Positions 8,948 through 18,463 are shown, numbered from the stretch's first letter. The stretch: 64,000 nt of DNA from Sphingobacterium thalpophilum (GCF_038396785.1 NZ_CP151087.1:248001-312000); one strand, 5' to 3'. Numbers and translations are program-made. Notes: generated by a model from the sequence alone, not told the origin.

Positions 8948-8969
8948 TATTGCAATTTAACGATTAATT
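8948..8969 (-). promoter_or_regulatory. second ArsR-type operator, before DUF6428
   Basis: On the plus strand the element is TATTGCAAT, TTA, ACGATTAATT. It is identical at 20 of 22 positions to the element before arsR and begins four bases upstream of the DUF6428 ATG, in the 39-base gap after arsR. Confidence 0.65.
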
Positions 8970-8982
8970 GATATAAATTTTT

Positions 8983-9312
8983 TTAGCAACAGTTTGTGTT
9001 CTCTTTATAAGAGTCAAAGAAAGCTGCCAGGTTTGTTTTCAATAATTTCCAGGCTTTCGGTTCAATGCAATAGCATACCCGTACACCCTCAATGGTGCCC
9101 TGGATAATACCCGCATTCTTCAATTCTTTAAGGTGCTGGGAAATTGTTGGCTGTGCCAATCCTAGTTCCTCAACCAGATCACCACAGATACACGAATTTG
9201 CATGGATGATGGATTGAAGGATCGCAATACGGGCAGGATGGCCCAACGCTTTGAGCATTGTGGCGAGCTGATTCTGCTCTTCTGTGAATATTTCTGTCTT
9301 AGTAAGTCCCAT
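8983..9312 (-). CDS. arsR: ArsR family arsenic-responsive repressor
   Basis: A 109-residue winged-helix repressor. LGHPARIAILQSI leads into the sensing helix NSCICGDLVEELG, whose CxC pair corresponds to the metal site at the DNA-binding helix in ArsR; the recognition helix is AQPTISQHLKELKNAGI, and the wing contains GVRVCYCIEP. Two more cysteines end the protein (TNCC) and could be further ligands. It should repress its operon until arsenite or antimonite binds. An operator-like near-palindrome overlaps the leader, six bases before the ATG. The insertion sequence ends 78 bases upstream on the same strand. Confidence 0.92.
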   Translation of the reverse strand: MGLTKTEIFTEEQNQLATMLKALGHPARIAILQSIIHANSCICGDLVEELGLAQPTISQHLKELKNAGIIQGTIEGVRVCYCIEPKAWKLLKTNLAAFFDSYKENTNCC

Positions 9313-9317
9313 AATAT

Positions 9318-9339
9318 TATTGCAATATTACGATTAATT
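9318..9339 (-). promoter_or_regulatory. ArsR operator before arsR
   Basis: The plus-strand core ATTGCAATATTACGAT (9319-9334) is a near-palindrome centred on AATATT. A copy with 20 of 22 bases identical lies at 8948-8969. Placement at the start of arsR and again inside the operon fits autoregulation. Confidence 0.7.
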
Positions 9340-9382
9340 TTTCTAAAATCCCAAATTGTAAACATAAAAATTATGCTACGAT

Positions 9383-9390
9383 GATATTAA
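9383..9390. repeat. target-site duplication, left copy
   Basis: GATATTAA lies directly outside the left end of the insertion sequence and is repeated exactly at 10812-10819. Confidence 0.9.
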
Positions 9391-9415
9391 GGATCAGTTT
9401 CAAAACCTGTGGACT
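9391..9415 (+). repeat. insertion sequence terminal inverted repeat, left
   Basis: GGATCAgtTtCAAAAccTGTGGA is matched by the reverse complement of the right end with the capital positions identical (18 of the first 23 bases). Confidence 0.85.
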
Positions 9416-10406
9416 ACGCAAATAATTTGGTCAATCTGAACAGGAAGAAATTGATGTCACCTACACCTCTAAACTGACTTCTGAAAGCTTTTATCTTTGC
9501 ATTGAAAGATTCTGCTGAAGCATTTGTACTCTTGTTGTCGAAGTAGTTCAATATTTTTTTGTGATGGATATTTATGGTTCTGGAGACGGTGTTGAATGAC
9601 TTGAAGCCGGCCTGTTCCACTTTATCCGCCCATTTTGCCAACCTTGTAAAGGCGTAGATCTTATCTATGGTGGTGTTGAATATCCAAGAGAGTTCTTGGG
9701 ATAGCCTGTACGCCTTTTCAATATCGGGATATCGCTCAAAGAGTACAGCAGCCCTTTCTCTTTGCTCGTAAGTCCATTTATGTTCACTTTTATAAAGCAG
9801 GTATCGGCTTCTTGCAAGTAACTGTTTGATGGTTTCACTGTTGGATAGGACTTCCGGAAAATAGGTTTCCTTATTCTTTCGTGCTTGGTCAATTGCTTGA
9901 TTTTCATCGTCAATGGCCTGCCAGCGGTGCTTTATCCTTATTTCCTGAAGCGCTTCGTTAGCAAGTTGCTGAACATGGAAACGGTCTATTACCTGAACAG
10001 CATTGGGAAAGCATCTTTTGGCTATCAATCCCATATTACCGGCTAAATCAAGCGTTATCTCTTGAACTTTATTTCGTAATCTCTGTGGGATCTTTTGAAG
10101 GATCGGGATAATGTTCTCTGATTTTGTCCCGTTCAGTATGGCTACAATGGTCCCTTTTTTGCCCCGTGCTTCTTTATTGGTGACAACGGTATAGAGCTCG
10201 CCATGGGATAGGCAGGTCTCGTCAATAGAAAGATGGCCGCTGACATTCTGTGGGAAGGTCAATCCATCTCGCGCATTTTCGCGATGCTCCCAATCCTGGA
10301 AACCGCTCAGTTTATTGCGGTAGTATCTCCTTAGTTTACTGGCTGATATCCCATAGAATGAACTGATGGTCTGAATGCTATGAGCCTGGTTGTCCGCTGA
10401 TACCTT
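9414..10406 (-). CDS. ISAon1-like transposase, catalytic part (ORF B)
   Basis: The frame is open from 10406 to the stop at 9414, 330 codons, without an ATG near its beginning, so it is probably made as a frameshift fusion with the frame upstream. It starts with a helix-turn-helix-like segment (SIQTISSFYGISASKLRRYY) and continues into the DDE nuclease: SIDETCLSHGELYT, ITLDLAGNMGLIAKRCFP, DRFHVQQLANEALQEIRIKHRW in two parts, and NASAESFNAKIKAFRSQF near the end, which carries the final glutamate. This is the set seen in ISL3-family transposases. A TTG at 10262 is the first possible independent start and would lose the helix-turn-helix. Confidence 0.88.
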   Translation of the reverse strand, partial: KVSADNQAHSIQTISSFYGISASKLRRYYRNKLSGFQDWEHRENARDGLTFPQNVSGHLSIDETCLSHGELYTVVTNKEARGKKGTIVAILNGTKSENIIPILQKIPQRLRNKVQEITLDLAGNMGLIAKRCFPNAVQVIDRFHVQQLANEALQEIRIKHRWQAIDDENQAIDQARKNKETYFPEVLSNSETIKQLLARSRYLLYKSEHKWTYEQRERAAVLFERYPDIEKAYRLSQELSWIFNTTIDKIYAFTRLAKWADKVEQAGFKSFNTVSRTINIHHKKILNYFDNKSTNASAESFNAKIKAFRSQFRGVGDINFFLFRLTKLFA

Positions 10407-10743
10407 TTAAAAAAGCTGCGAAATCCTGTGTGATGCGCGTCCCTTTGGCTACTAGTTCCCAATTTCTGTAGACTACTTTATCGGTATCCTGGTTGAGCCA
10501 CCTGCGGCGCTTGACATGAAGATAGACCTGCATGCCACGGATAGGAAAATCTTGAAGGGTAACGGGTTCGAAAAACCCCTTGGAAATCAACTTCTGGCCT
10601 TGATATTCTTCAGGTGTATTATTGAGTTCCTCCAGAAAGATATCCAGTCTTTTTTCTTCTTTGGAATAGTGGGTCATCTCAAAATAATCGGAAACTCCTT
10701 CGGGAATAATTAAGGGCATTAACGCGTTAAAAGATTCGTGCAT
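10378..10743 (-). CDS. ISAon1-like transposase N-terminal region (ORF A)
   Basis: A 121-residue frame starting at the ATG at 10743 (MHESFNALMPLIIPEGVSDY). It corresponds to the N-terminal region that is usually encoded as a separate short frame in ISAon1-type elements, and includes VYLHVKRRRW, likely part of end recognition. It overlaps the downstream frame by 29 bases. The run TTTTTTAAAA at about 10405-10414 lies at the beginning of the overlap and is a candidate slippage site. The downstream frame is +1 relative to this one. Confidence 0.8.
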   Translation of the reverse strand: MHESFNALMPLIIPEGVSDYFEMTHYSKEEKRLDIFLEELNNTPEEYQGQKLISKGFFEPVTLQDFPIRGMQVYLHVKRRRWLNQDTDKVVYRNWELVAKGTRITQDFAAFLKGISGQPGS

Positions 10744-10786
10744 CTGTATAAATATCAAAGCACAAATATCTAATTATTTTTTATCC

Positions 10787-10811
10787 CCTCCACAACTTTT
10801 GTACATGATCC
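10787..10811 (-). repeat. insertion sequence terminal inverted repeat, right
   Basis: Read on the minus strand it begins GGATCATGTACAAAAGTTGT, matching the left end at GGATCA, the CAAAA block and the TGTGGA block. Confidence 0.85.
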
Positions 10812-10819
10812 GATATTAA
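10812..10819. repeat. target-site duplication, right copy
   Basis: GATATTAA, identical to 9383-9390. Joining the two flanks at this octamer restores the pre-insertion sequence, in which no interrupted gene is apparent. Confidence 0.9.
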
Positions 10820-10895
10820 TCGAAGTATTGCGCTCAAATCGAACTCGAAATGGCCTAATATCAACTTTTGGAGCAAAGGGTTATATTGGTGTAAA

Positions 10896-10930
10896 AAAAA
10901 AGAGACAACCGATACTCGGCGTCTCTTTTT
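10896..10930 (-). terminator. terminator of the tRNA operon
   Basis: AGAGAC (10901-10906) pairs with GTCTCT (10921-10926), with an inner CCGA/TCGG stem. On the minus strand the hairpin is followed by a run of nine T residues. Confidence 0.8.
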
Positions 10931-10931
10931 G

Positions 10932-11016
10932 TACCTAGGGCGGGAATCGAACCCGCACTCCCTTAACGGGAACAGGATTTTAAGTCCTGCGTGTCTACCA
11001 GTTCCACCACCTAGGC
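10932..11016 (-). tRNA. tRNA-Leu (anticodon TAA)
   Basis: 85 bases on the minus strand. The acceptor arms GCCTAGG and CCTAGGT pair, the T arm has GGTTCGATTCC, and the anticodon loop sits in GGACTTAAAATCC, giving TAA. The long variable arm (CCCGTTAAGGGAG region) fits a class II leucine tRNA. CCA is not encoded in full. Confidence 0.95.
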
Positions 11017-11021
11017 AGGTG

Positions 11022-11094
11022 AGCGAAAAACGAGATTCGAACTCGCGACCCCAACCTTGGCAAGGTTGTGCTCTACCAGCTGAGCTATTTTCGC
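11022..11094 (-). tRNA. tRNA-Gly (anticodon GCC)
   Basis: 73 bases on the minus strand. GCGAAAA pairs with TTTTCGC, the D arm is AGCTCAGCTGGTAGAGC, the anticodon stem-loop AACCTTGCCAAGGTT gives GCC, and the T loop is GTTCGAATC. It lies five bases upstream of the leucine tRNA in the same transcript. Confidence 0.95.
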
Positions 11095-11147
11095 ATTGGA
11101 ATTATTATTCTTTCAATCTGTCAGAACCTTGCGTTCTTCCCTTTTGG

Positions 11148-11220
11148 TGGTGCCAGCTGGATTCGAACCAGCGACACAAGGATTTTCAGTCCTTTGCTCT
11201 ACCAACTGAGCTATGGCACC
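11148..11220 (-). tRNA. tRNA-Phe (anticodon GAA)
   Basis: 73 bases on the minus strand, with GGTGCCA pairing TGGCACC and the anticodon stem-loop AAGGACTGAAAATCCTT giving GAA. The bases after the discriminator spell CCA (11147-11145), so here the 3' end is encoded. It is the first of the three tRNAs in the direction of transcription. Confidence 0.95.
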
Positions 11221-11333
11221 TTTTCAATTAAGCTGTTTGCCTTATTGATGATGCAAATATAGACGGATTATTTGAATTACGAAAGCTAAAAGCGCTTTTT
11301 TTTGCGTTTAAACGCCAACCTGCTGATTTTTAA

Positions 11334-11372
11334 GGAAAAAAAATAAGGGGCTATTCGTGTAGAATAGCCCCT
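11334..11372 (-). terminator. terminator of the pfkA-gapA operon
   Basis: AGGGGCTATTC (11346-11356) and its exact complement (11362-11372) form an 11-bp stem with a five-base loop, and the minus strand continues into a T-rich run. It lies 23 bases after the gapA stop. Confidence 0.9.
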
Positions 11373-11395
11373 CTATAGGATATTGGTCGAGTTGA

Positions 11396-13250
<1,855 letters not shown>

Positions 13251-13267
13251 GTCTGTTCAAATTACGA

Positions 13268-14248
13268 TTATAAAATCTCAGCCATTTCCAATAAATCAGG
13301 GCTAAGTTTAATTTCCTTATTGCTGATTGCTTCTTCAATTGGAGTTGTCTTGATTTCATTACCACGAAGCCCAACAGTAACTCGTGTGTTTCCGGCCAAT
13401 AATTCATTGACCGCAGCAAAGCCCAATCTACTCGCAAGCACGCGGTCGAAACTCGTCGGAGAACCACCCCGTTGCAAATGCCCTAATATACTAACTTTCG
13501 TGTCGTAATGATCAAACTTTTCTTTTACTTTTTTTGCGACATAATAAGCACCACCATTTTGGTCGCCCTCTGCAACAATAACTATAGATGACGATTTCTT
13601 CTTAATGGCACCGTCTTCTAAATGACGGATTAGATCGTCAATGGCCGTTTCTTTCTCTGGAAGTAAAATGGCTTCGGCTCCGCCAGCAATACCGGCATTT
13701 AAGGCGATACAGCCTGAATCACGGCCCATCACTTCAACAAAGAAAAGACGTTCATGTGACGCCGCTGTATCTCTGATTTTATCAATCGCTTCGATGACAG
13801 TATTGTTGGCTGTATCGTAACCAATCGTATAATCAGAACCGTAAAGGTCGTTATCTATTGTACCAGGTATACCTATAATAGGTATCTCAAATTCTTTGGA
13901 GAAAAAATTAGCCCCTGTAAAGGTACCGTCACCACCAATAACCACCAAGGCATCCACACCGGCAGCGATCAGATTGTCATAGCCTTTTCGACGGCCTTCC
14001 GGCGTCTTAAACTCCATGCAACGTGCTGTTTTTAAGATCGTACCACCACGTTGTATAATATTGCTGACCGAACGCGTATCCATTTCAATGAAATTTGCGT
14101 CGATCAAACCTTGGTATCCTTGATAAATACCCGTTACTTGCAATCCTTTATGTAATGCTGTTCGAACGACAGCACGAATACAGGCATTCATGCCAGGAGC
14201 ATCACCTCCCGACGTCAATACACCTATTTTTTTAATTTCTTTTATCAC
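13268..14248 (-). CDS. pfkA: 6-phosphofructokinase, ATP-dependent
   Basis: A 326-residue enzyme that phosphorylates fructose 6-phosphate. GVLTSGGDAPGMNACIR carries the ATP loop, VVIGGDGTFTGA the GGDGT motif, GTIDNDLYGSDYTIGYDTA the catalytic aspartate, and VEVMGRDSGCIAL the substrate loop; GGDGT followed by TFTG is typical of ATP-dependent enzymes. The start codon is GTG at 14248, since no ATG is available before residue 24. It heads the operon with the sugar kinase and gapA. A 26-bp element with an inverted repeat, shared with the sugar oxidation cluster at 38 kb, lies 35 bases upstream. Confidence 0.96.
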   Translation of the reverse strand: MIKEIKKIGVLTSGGDAPGMNACIRAVVRTALHKGLQVTGIYQGYQGLIDANFIEMDTRSVSNIIQRGGTILKTARCMEFKTPEGRRKGYDNLIAAGVDALVVIGGDGTFTGANFFSKEFEIPIIGIPGTIDNDLYGSDYTIGYDTANNTVIEAIDKIRDTAASHERLFFVEVMGRDSGCIALNAGIAGGAEAILLPEKETAIDDLIRHLEDGAIKKKSSSIVIVAEGDQNGGAYYVAKKVKEKFDHYDTKVSILGHLQRGGSPTSFDRVLASRLGFAAVNELLAGNTRVTVGLRGNEIKTTPIEEAISNKEIKLSPDLLEMAEIL

Positions 14249-14283
14249 ACGCTATATTTTAGGTTTTACGAATATAAGATTTT

Positions 14284-14309
14284 TATAGTGTATATTCTAC
14301 ACTTTGAAT
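14284..14309 (-). promoter_or_regulatory. sugar-regulator operator candidate before pfkA
   Basis: Read toward pfkA it is ATTCAAAGTGTA, G, AATATACAC, TATA, with the inverted repeat GTGTA-N5-TACAC inside an AGTGTA/TACACT palindrome. A copy with 23 of 26 bases identical is at 38115-38140. It lies in the space between pfkA and the divergent Nudix-type regulator and is followed by a TATATTCG box, where a bound repressor would cover the -33 region. Confidence 0.7.
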
Positions 14310-14430
14310 AAATTTTTCAATATTTTTTTGCGCATCACGTTTAGGAAGCGTATAATTGTTACAGATAACCCGATGATTAGTAACCGCTAAATTTAGCTCA
14401 GTATATTGCACATAAATAAATTTAGAAGTT

Positions 14431-15102
14431 TTGTATAGTAATTTTACCGTTGACTGTGTCATATTAGGCTTTCACGAAGGAGAATTAAAAGTTCTTTTGG
14501 CCGAAAGAAATGAATATCCTTTTAAGGATTGGTGGGCATTGCCAGGTTTTTTCGTGGATAATGACGAAGAGATGGAAGATGCCGTAAAACGAATTTTGTA
14601 TGAGAATACAGGTTTGAAAGATGTATTTATGGATCAACTGCATTCCTTTGCCGGATTAAAACGACATCCAAAGGGGCGCATTCTGACGGTGGCCTATTAC
14701 GCCCTCGTACAGCTGGACAATACCAAATTGAAAACCAAACCTGTTACAAACTATATGAAACAGGCGAAGTGGTTCCCCGTTCGGAATGTACCTGAACTGG
14801 CCTTTGACCATAAGCAGATTTTGGACCTCTGTCTGGAGCGGTTGCAGCGCCGCCTCGCCTATAAGCCGATTGCTTTCGAGCTGCTGCCTGAAAAATTTAC
14901 GCTCACCCAGCTACAGCTGGTGTATGAGGGAATTTTGAATAAACCACTCGATAAACGCAATTTTAGAAAGAAAATGCAGAATTATGGCTTTCTAAAAGAG
15001 CTCGATGAAGTGCAGACTGGAGTAGCCTATCGTGCAGCAAGGCTCTATAAATTGGATAAACGAAAGTTTTTAAAACATTTTCAGAACACGGTCGCATTCT
15101 AA
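14431..15102 (+). CDS. Nudix-type transcriptional regulator (NrtR/AraR-like)
   Basis: A 223-residue protein: a Nudix fold (about residues 5-130) joined to a winged helix (about 145-215, with FTLTQLQLVYEGILNKPLDK and FRKKMQNYGFLKE). This is the layout of NrtR-type regulators, which in Bacteroidota include sugar sensors. The Nudix box reads GFFVDNDEEMEDAVK then RILYENTGL, so the REUXEEXGU core has isoleucine and asparagine in place of two catalytic glutamates; hydrolase activity is probably lost and the pocket used for ligand sensing. No ATG is available; an in-frame TAA at 14413 leaves TTG at 14431 as the likely start, with AGAAG just before it. It is divergent from pfkA. Confidence 0.85.
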   Translation: MYSNFTVDCVILGFHEGELKVLLAERNEYPFKDWWALPGFFVDNDEEMEDAVKRILYENTGLKDVFMDQLHSFAGLKRHPKGRILTVAYYALVQLDNTKLKTKPVTNYMKQAKWFPVRNVPELAFDHKQILDLCLERLQRRLAYKPIAFELLPEKFTLTQLQLVYEGILNKPLDKRNFRKKMQNYGFLKELDEVQTGVAYRAARLYKLDKRKFLKHFQNTVAF

Positions 15103-15120
15103 CAGATCTGTTCGTATAAT

Positions 15121-15152
15121 AAAAGGCAAACTCTCGAGTTTGCCTTTTTTTT
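15121..15152 (+). terminator. terminator of the Nudix-type regulator
   Basis: AAAAGGCAAACT (15121-15132) and AGTTTGCCTTTT (15137-15148) form a 12-bp stem followed by more T residues, 19 bases after the stop. Confidence 0.85.
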
Positions 15153-15279
15153 CTGAAAGTGTCTGATCTTACTGGCCAGAAAGAACCTTCAGTTTGCTTT
15201 CATTGCTGTTGGTGTCTGCGAAGTCATGAAGGTTTTGTTGTCAGGTTAATATCAAAATTATTACAATTTCAAAATTTAT

Positions 15280-15310
15280 TTTGCCCAACATGTTACTTTT
15301 TATATTTTTG
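15280..15310 (+). promoter_or_regulatory. promoter of the TetR-RND efflux operon
   Basis: TTTG (15280-15283), a 19-base spacer and TATTTTTG (15303-15310) match the Bacteroidota consensus exactly. The spacer holds the palindrome AACATGTT, a possible site for the TetR protein encoded directly downstream. Confidence 0.75.
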
Positions 15311-15357
15311 AACAATTTTTGATAAAAGTCAGAAAGTAGAAAGGAGTTTTTTGAAGA

Positions 15358-15957
15358 ATGGAAGATAGAAAAGATCAAATCATTCATGCGGCGATAAGAC
15401 GCTTTATGCATTACGGTTTTAGTAAGACTACGATGAATGAAATTGCGGAGGATATAAAAATTACCAAAGCGAATTTGTATTACTATTATTCGGAAAAGAA
15501 TGCACTTATACGGGATGTGATTGTGCGTTTGACGGATGAATATAGGGAAGAGGAGGAGAAGATGGTGGCTGTGCACGTGGGCACCACTTACGAGCTGATC
15601 ATGAAAATACTGGAGCTGCGCGATGCATTTGTCCGGAAATACTATATGTTGCACATGAATGAAAACCTGGAATGGATCAAGGGACTTTCCATGCAGGATT
15701 TTTTTCAATGTCTGCACGACCGAGATGTGAAGGCCTTGTTTGAGATTCTTCAGATCGGTGCCGAAAAAGGTGAAATTGATGGGGAGCACTTATATGAAAC
15801 GGCGGAAATCTATGTGAAATTGATGAAGAGTTTATCCCTGATGTGCAATATCTCGGATATCATTTCGGGGATTCCAAATCAGGATCGTTTTGATGAAGTG
15901 TTGCAGAAACAAAAGCTAGCTACCAAGCTGTTTTTTAATGGTATAAATAAAAAGTAG
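15358..15957 (+). CDS. TetR/AcrR family regulator of the RND operon
   Basis: A 199-residue repressor. The N-terminal helix-turn-helix spans roughly residues 8-55: IIHAAIRRFMHYGFSKTTM, then NEIAEDIKITKANLYYYYSE, in the canonical spacing of TetR proteins. The C-terminal ligand domain is not assignable to a known effector. An ATG at 15358 follows AAAGGAG by about 12 bases. It is the first gene of an operon with an outer membrane channel, an adaptor and an RND pump, and it should repress that operon until a pump substrate binds. Confidence 0.9.
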   Translation: MEDRKDQIIHAAIRRFMHYGFSKTTMNEIAEDIKITKANLYYYYSEKNALIRDVIVRLTDEYREEEEKMVAVHVGTTYELIMKILELRDAFVRKYYMLHMNENLEWIKGLSMQDFFQCLHDRDVKALFEILQIGAEKGEIDGEHLYETAEIYVKLMKSLSLMCNISDIISGIPNQDRFDEVLQKQKLATKLFFNGINKK

Positions 15958-15985
15958 ATATAAAATTAGGACAAATAAATTAGGA

Positions 15986-17329
15986 ATGAAAACAATCAGA
16001 ATACTAGCCAGCCTTTTATTAGGTACGATGGTTTTCCAGAGTCATGCACAGCAACAATTGAGTTTAAGTGATGCGATTAAATTTGCTTTGCAGAACAAGG
16101 CTGATGCGAAAAAGGCAGGTCTCGATGTCGTAAATGCCGAACATAAAATTGCGGAAGTTAAATCGGGTGCATTACCACAGGTCAATTTTAACGGTGGTAT
16201 CACTTACAATCCAATGATTCAAAAGGTCGCTTTACCAGGAGAGCTTGTGGGCCAACCGGGAACCACAGTAATGGCTGCTTTTGGACAAAAATGGCAATCG
16301 ACAAATTCGATAAGCTTAAACCAACAGCTATTTAATCAAACTGTATTTACTGGACTGAAAGCTGCCAAGACGACACGCGAATTTTATGTGATCAACAAAA
16401 CATTGACCGATGAGCAATTGATCGAAAAGGTGGCCAATAGTTATTATGATGTTTATCAATCCAAATTGCAGTTAAAAACGGTTGACAATAACTTGGAAAG
16501 TACCACCAAAACTAGGGATGTCATCGAAGGACTTTTTAAGAATGGGTTAGCGAAGAAAATTGACCTTGACCGTACAAATGTAGCCGTTACAAATTTGAAA
16601 GCTTCTCGCCAGCAGCTGATTAATGCCGTTGAATTAAAAGAGAATGCACTAAAATTTGTCATTGGTATGCAGATGTCGGAGCAGATTGTTATGCCGGCGT
16701 CTACGTTTGAAACAGTTGCTCTGGATGCCATATATGACCCACTTGATGTGTCCAGTAGAACGGAGATCCAGGTGCTCACTAAACAAAATGAATTACTAGA
16801 GTTGAACAAAAAAGCTGAAGCATCCAAATACTACCCCACTTTATCTTTGACTGCGAATTACGGTCGTCAGGGTTTGGGACCTGTTTTCCCAATCTTTTCG
16901 AAAGCTGAAGGTGTAAATTGGTCGGCATTTTCAGGAATTGGTCTTAATTTGACGGTTCCTATTTTCAATGGTTTCCTCACACGTTCTAAAGTTCGTCAGG
17001 CACAGATCGATATCGATAAGTTGCAGGTTGATATCGCGGATACAAAATTAGCACTGAACCTGGCAGCAGAAAACTCCAAGGTTCAGATTAAAAATTCTTT
17101 GTTAACAATTGAGGCAAACCGTAAAAACGTGGATTTGGCCAAATCGGTGCTGGACGATACCAATAATAATTACAAAAATGGTCTAGCGACATTGACTGAT
17201 CTTTTGGATGCGGAAAATGCCTATGCAGATGCTCAGAATAATTTAAATACCTCTTTGCTTGATTATAAAATTGCTGAAGTGCAGTTGATCAAAGCAAATG
17301 GAAACCTTAAATCACTAATTAAAGAATAA
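15986..17329 (+). CDS. TolC family outer membrane efflux channel
   Basis: A 447-residue outer membrane factor with a signal peptide (ILASLLLGTMVFQSHA, cleavage before QQQ). Two repeats of long coiled-coil helices follow, with LSLSDAIKFALQNKADAKKA at the start of the mature part, as usual in TolC proteins, and LDAENAYADAQNNLNTSLLDY near the C-terminus in the second repeat. It should connect the periplasmic adaptor and RND pump encoded next to the outer membrane. The gap to the TetR gene is 28 bases and to the adaptor 14. Confidence 0.92.
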   Translation: MKTIRILASLLLGTMVFQSHAQQQLSLSDAIKFALQNKADAKKAGLDVVNAEHKIAEVKSGALPQVNFNGGITYNPMIQKVALPGELVGQPGTTVMAAFGQKWQSTNSISLNQQLFNQTVFTGLKAAKTTREFYVINKTLTDEQLIEKVANSYYDVYQSKLQLKTVDNNLESTTKTRDVIEGLFKNGLAKKIDLDRTNVAVTNLKASRQQLINAVELKENALKFVIGMQMSEQIVMPASTFETVALDAIYDPLDVSSRTEIQVLTKQNELLELNKKAEASKYYPTLSLTANYGRQGLGPVFPIFSKAEGVNWSAFSGIGLNLTVPIFNGFLTRSKVRQAQIDIDKLQVDIADTKLALNLAAENSKVQIKNSLLTIEANRKNVDLAKSVLDDTNNNYKNGLATLTDLLDAENAYADAQNNLNTSLLDYKIAEVQLIKANGNLKSLIKE

Positions 17330-17343
17330 ACGACTAATACAAT

Positions 17344-18399
17344 ATGAAACGCGGAATTATTACCTTACTTATTATTGCTGCTGGTCTAGCAGGAATATTT
17401 TTTGTGTTAAATAAAAATAAAAAGAAAAATGAGGCCGAAACTGCAGAAGTAGCAAAGAAAAATGTGGCTATTGCAGTGCGTATCGATACGGCAAAAGTAT
17501 CTTCCATGGACTTACGTTATACGGCTAACGGAACATTTTCTCCGAAACAGGAAGTAACTGTTTCGGCTGAAACTGCCGGCCGGGTAGTGAAAGTATTGGT
17601 TGATGAAGGTTCTCATGTGAGCGCCGGACAGACTTTGGCGATCATCGAGGGCGATAAACTGAATGTGAACGTAGCGAATGCGCAGGCTGCATTTACCAAT
17701 GCGCAGGCCGCTCTGCATCGCTTTGAAAGTGCCTTCTCTACAGGTGGTGTAACCAAACAACAGTTAGACCAGGTGAAATTGCAATTTGAGAATGCGAAAA
17801 ATAACTTAAAAGCGTCTAAATTAAATGCTGGCGATGTAACCATCAAAACTTCGGTTTCGGGTATCGTCAATTCACGTAAAATCGAACCGGGTACTTACCT
17901 AAATGTGGGCGCTGCAGCATTCGATATTGTCAATGTCGCCACCTTGAAATTGCGTGTCAATGTAGACGAAAAGAATGTGGCTACCTTAAGGATCGGTCAA
18001 TCTGTTGATGTGACAGCGAGTGTATATGCAGATCAACGCTTTACAGGTAAAGTAACTTTTATTGCTCCTAAATCGGATGGTAGCTTAAACTTCCCAGTGG
18101 AAATCGAGGTAAATAATGCATCGAACCAATTGCGTGCTGGTATGTACGGTACAGCCATCTTCGGTGAAGGTGTTGCTAGCAATACGTTGATCGTACCTCG
18201 TAATGCCTTTGTGGGTAGCGTGAGCGACAACAAGATCTTTGTGCTGAAAAACGGTAAAGCCATCGAAACAAACGTCAAATCAGGTAGAAACTTTGGTGAT
18301 TACATCGAGATCTTAGGTGGTTTGCAAAATGGGGATCAGGTGATTGTTTCGGGGCAGATCAATCTATTTGACCAAAGCCCTGTAGAGATTATTAAATAG
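17344..18399 (+). CDS. RND efflux periplasmic adaptor (membrane fusion protein)
   Basis: A 351-residue HlyD/AcrA-type protein. The N-terminal hydrophobic segment (GIITLLIIAAGLAGIFFVL) is followed by a lysine-rich patch and is likely an uncleaved anchor or signal. Lipoyl halves are at VSAETAGRVVKVLVDEGSHV (about 78-97) and VTIKTSVSGIVNSRKIEPG (about 165-183), around a short coiled coil; beta-barrel and membrane-proximal domains follow. No lipobox cysteine is present. It links the TolC protein before it to the pump after it. Confidence 0.92.
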   Translation: MKRGIITLLIIAAGLAGIFFVLNKNKKKNEAETAEVAKKNVAIAVRIDTAKVSSMDLRYTANGTFSPKQEVTVSAETAGRVVKVLVDEGSHVSAGQTLAIIEGDKLNVNVANAQAAFTNAQAALHRFESAFSTGGVTKQQLDQVKLQFENAKNNLKASKLNAGDVTIKTSVSGIVNSRKIEPGTYLNVGAAAFDIVNVATLKLRVNVDEKNVATLRIGQSVDVTASVYADQRFTGKVTFIAPKSDGSLNFPVEIEVNNASNQLRAGMYGTAIFGEGVASNTLIVPRNAFVGSVSDNKIFVLKNGKAIETNVKSGRNFGDYIEILGGLQNGDQVIVSGQINLFDQSPVEIIK

Positions 18400-18463
18400 A
18401 GCATACTGTAATCGGTAGCAGATGGAACCTCGGTTGCATAGCTATTAAAAATAAATTATTCGA

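Larger units (their letters stand above)
9391..10811 (-). mobile_element. complete 1421-bp ISL3-type (ISAon1-like) insertion sequence
   Basis: The element is bounded by imperfect inverted repeats starting GGATCA at both ends and by an 8-bp direct repeat GATATTAA, the duplication length known for the ISL3 family. It holds two overlapping transposase frames in the +1 relation, transcribed leftwards. It is inserted between the tRNA operon and arsR and is co-oriented with arsR, so outward transcription from the transposase could reach the arsenic operon. The exact duplication indicates a fairly recent insertion. Confidence 0.9.

Noticed and set aside
10929..11262. Two plus-strand frames of 100 and 64 residues
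   Set aside because: They cover the three tRNA genes and encode the LDSNQRH-like strings that tRNA genes give when translated.
15172..15240. 23-codon open stretch on the minus strand ending in KLKVLSGQ
   Set aside because: It looks slightly protein-like but is too short, is closed upstream by TGA, and has no start codon or homologue I recognise.
15241..15789. 182-residue minus-strand frame
   Set aside because: It lies over the TetR gene, has no family character and is rich in His and Phe as expected for an antisense shadow.
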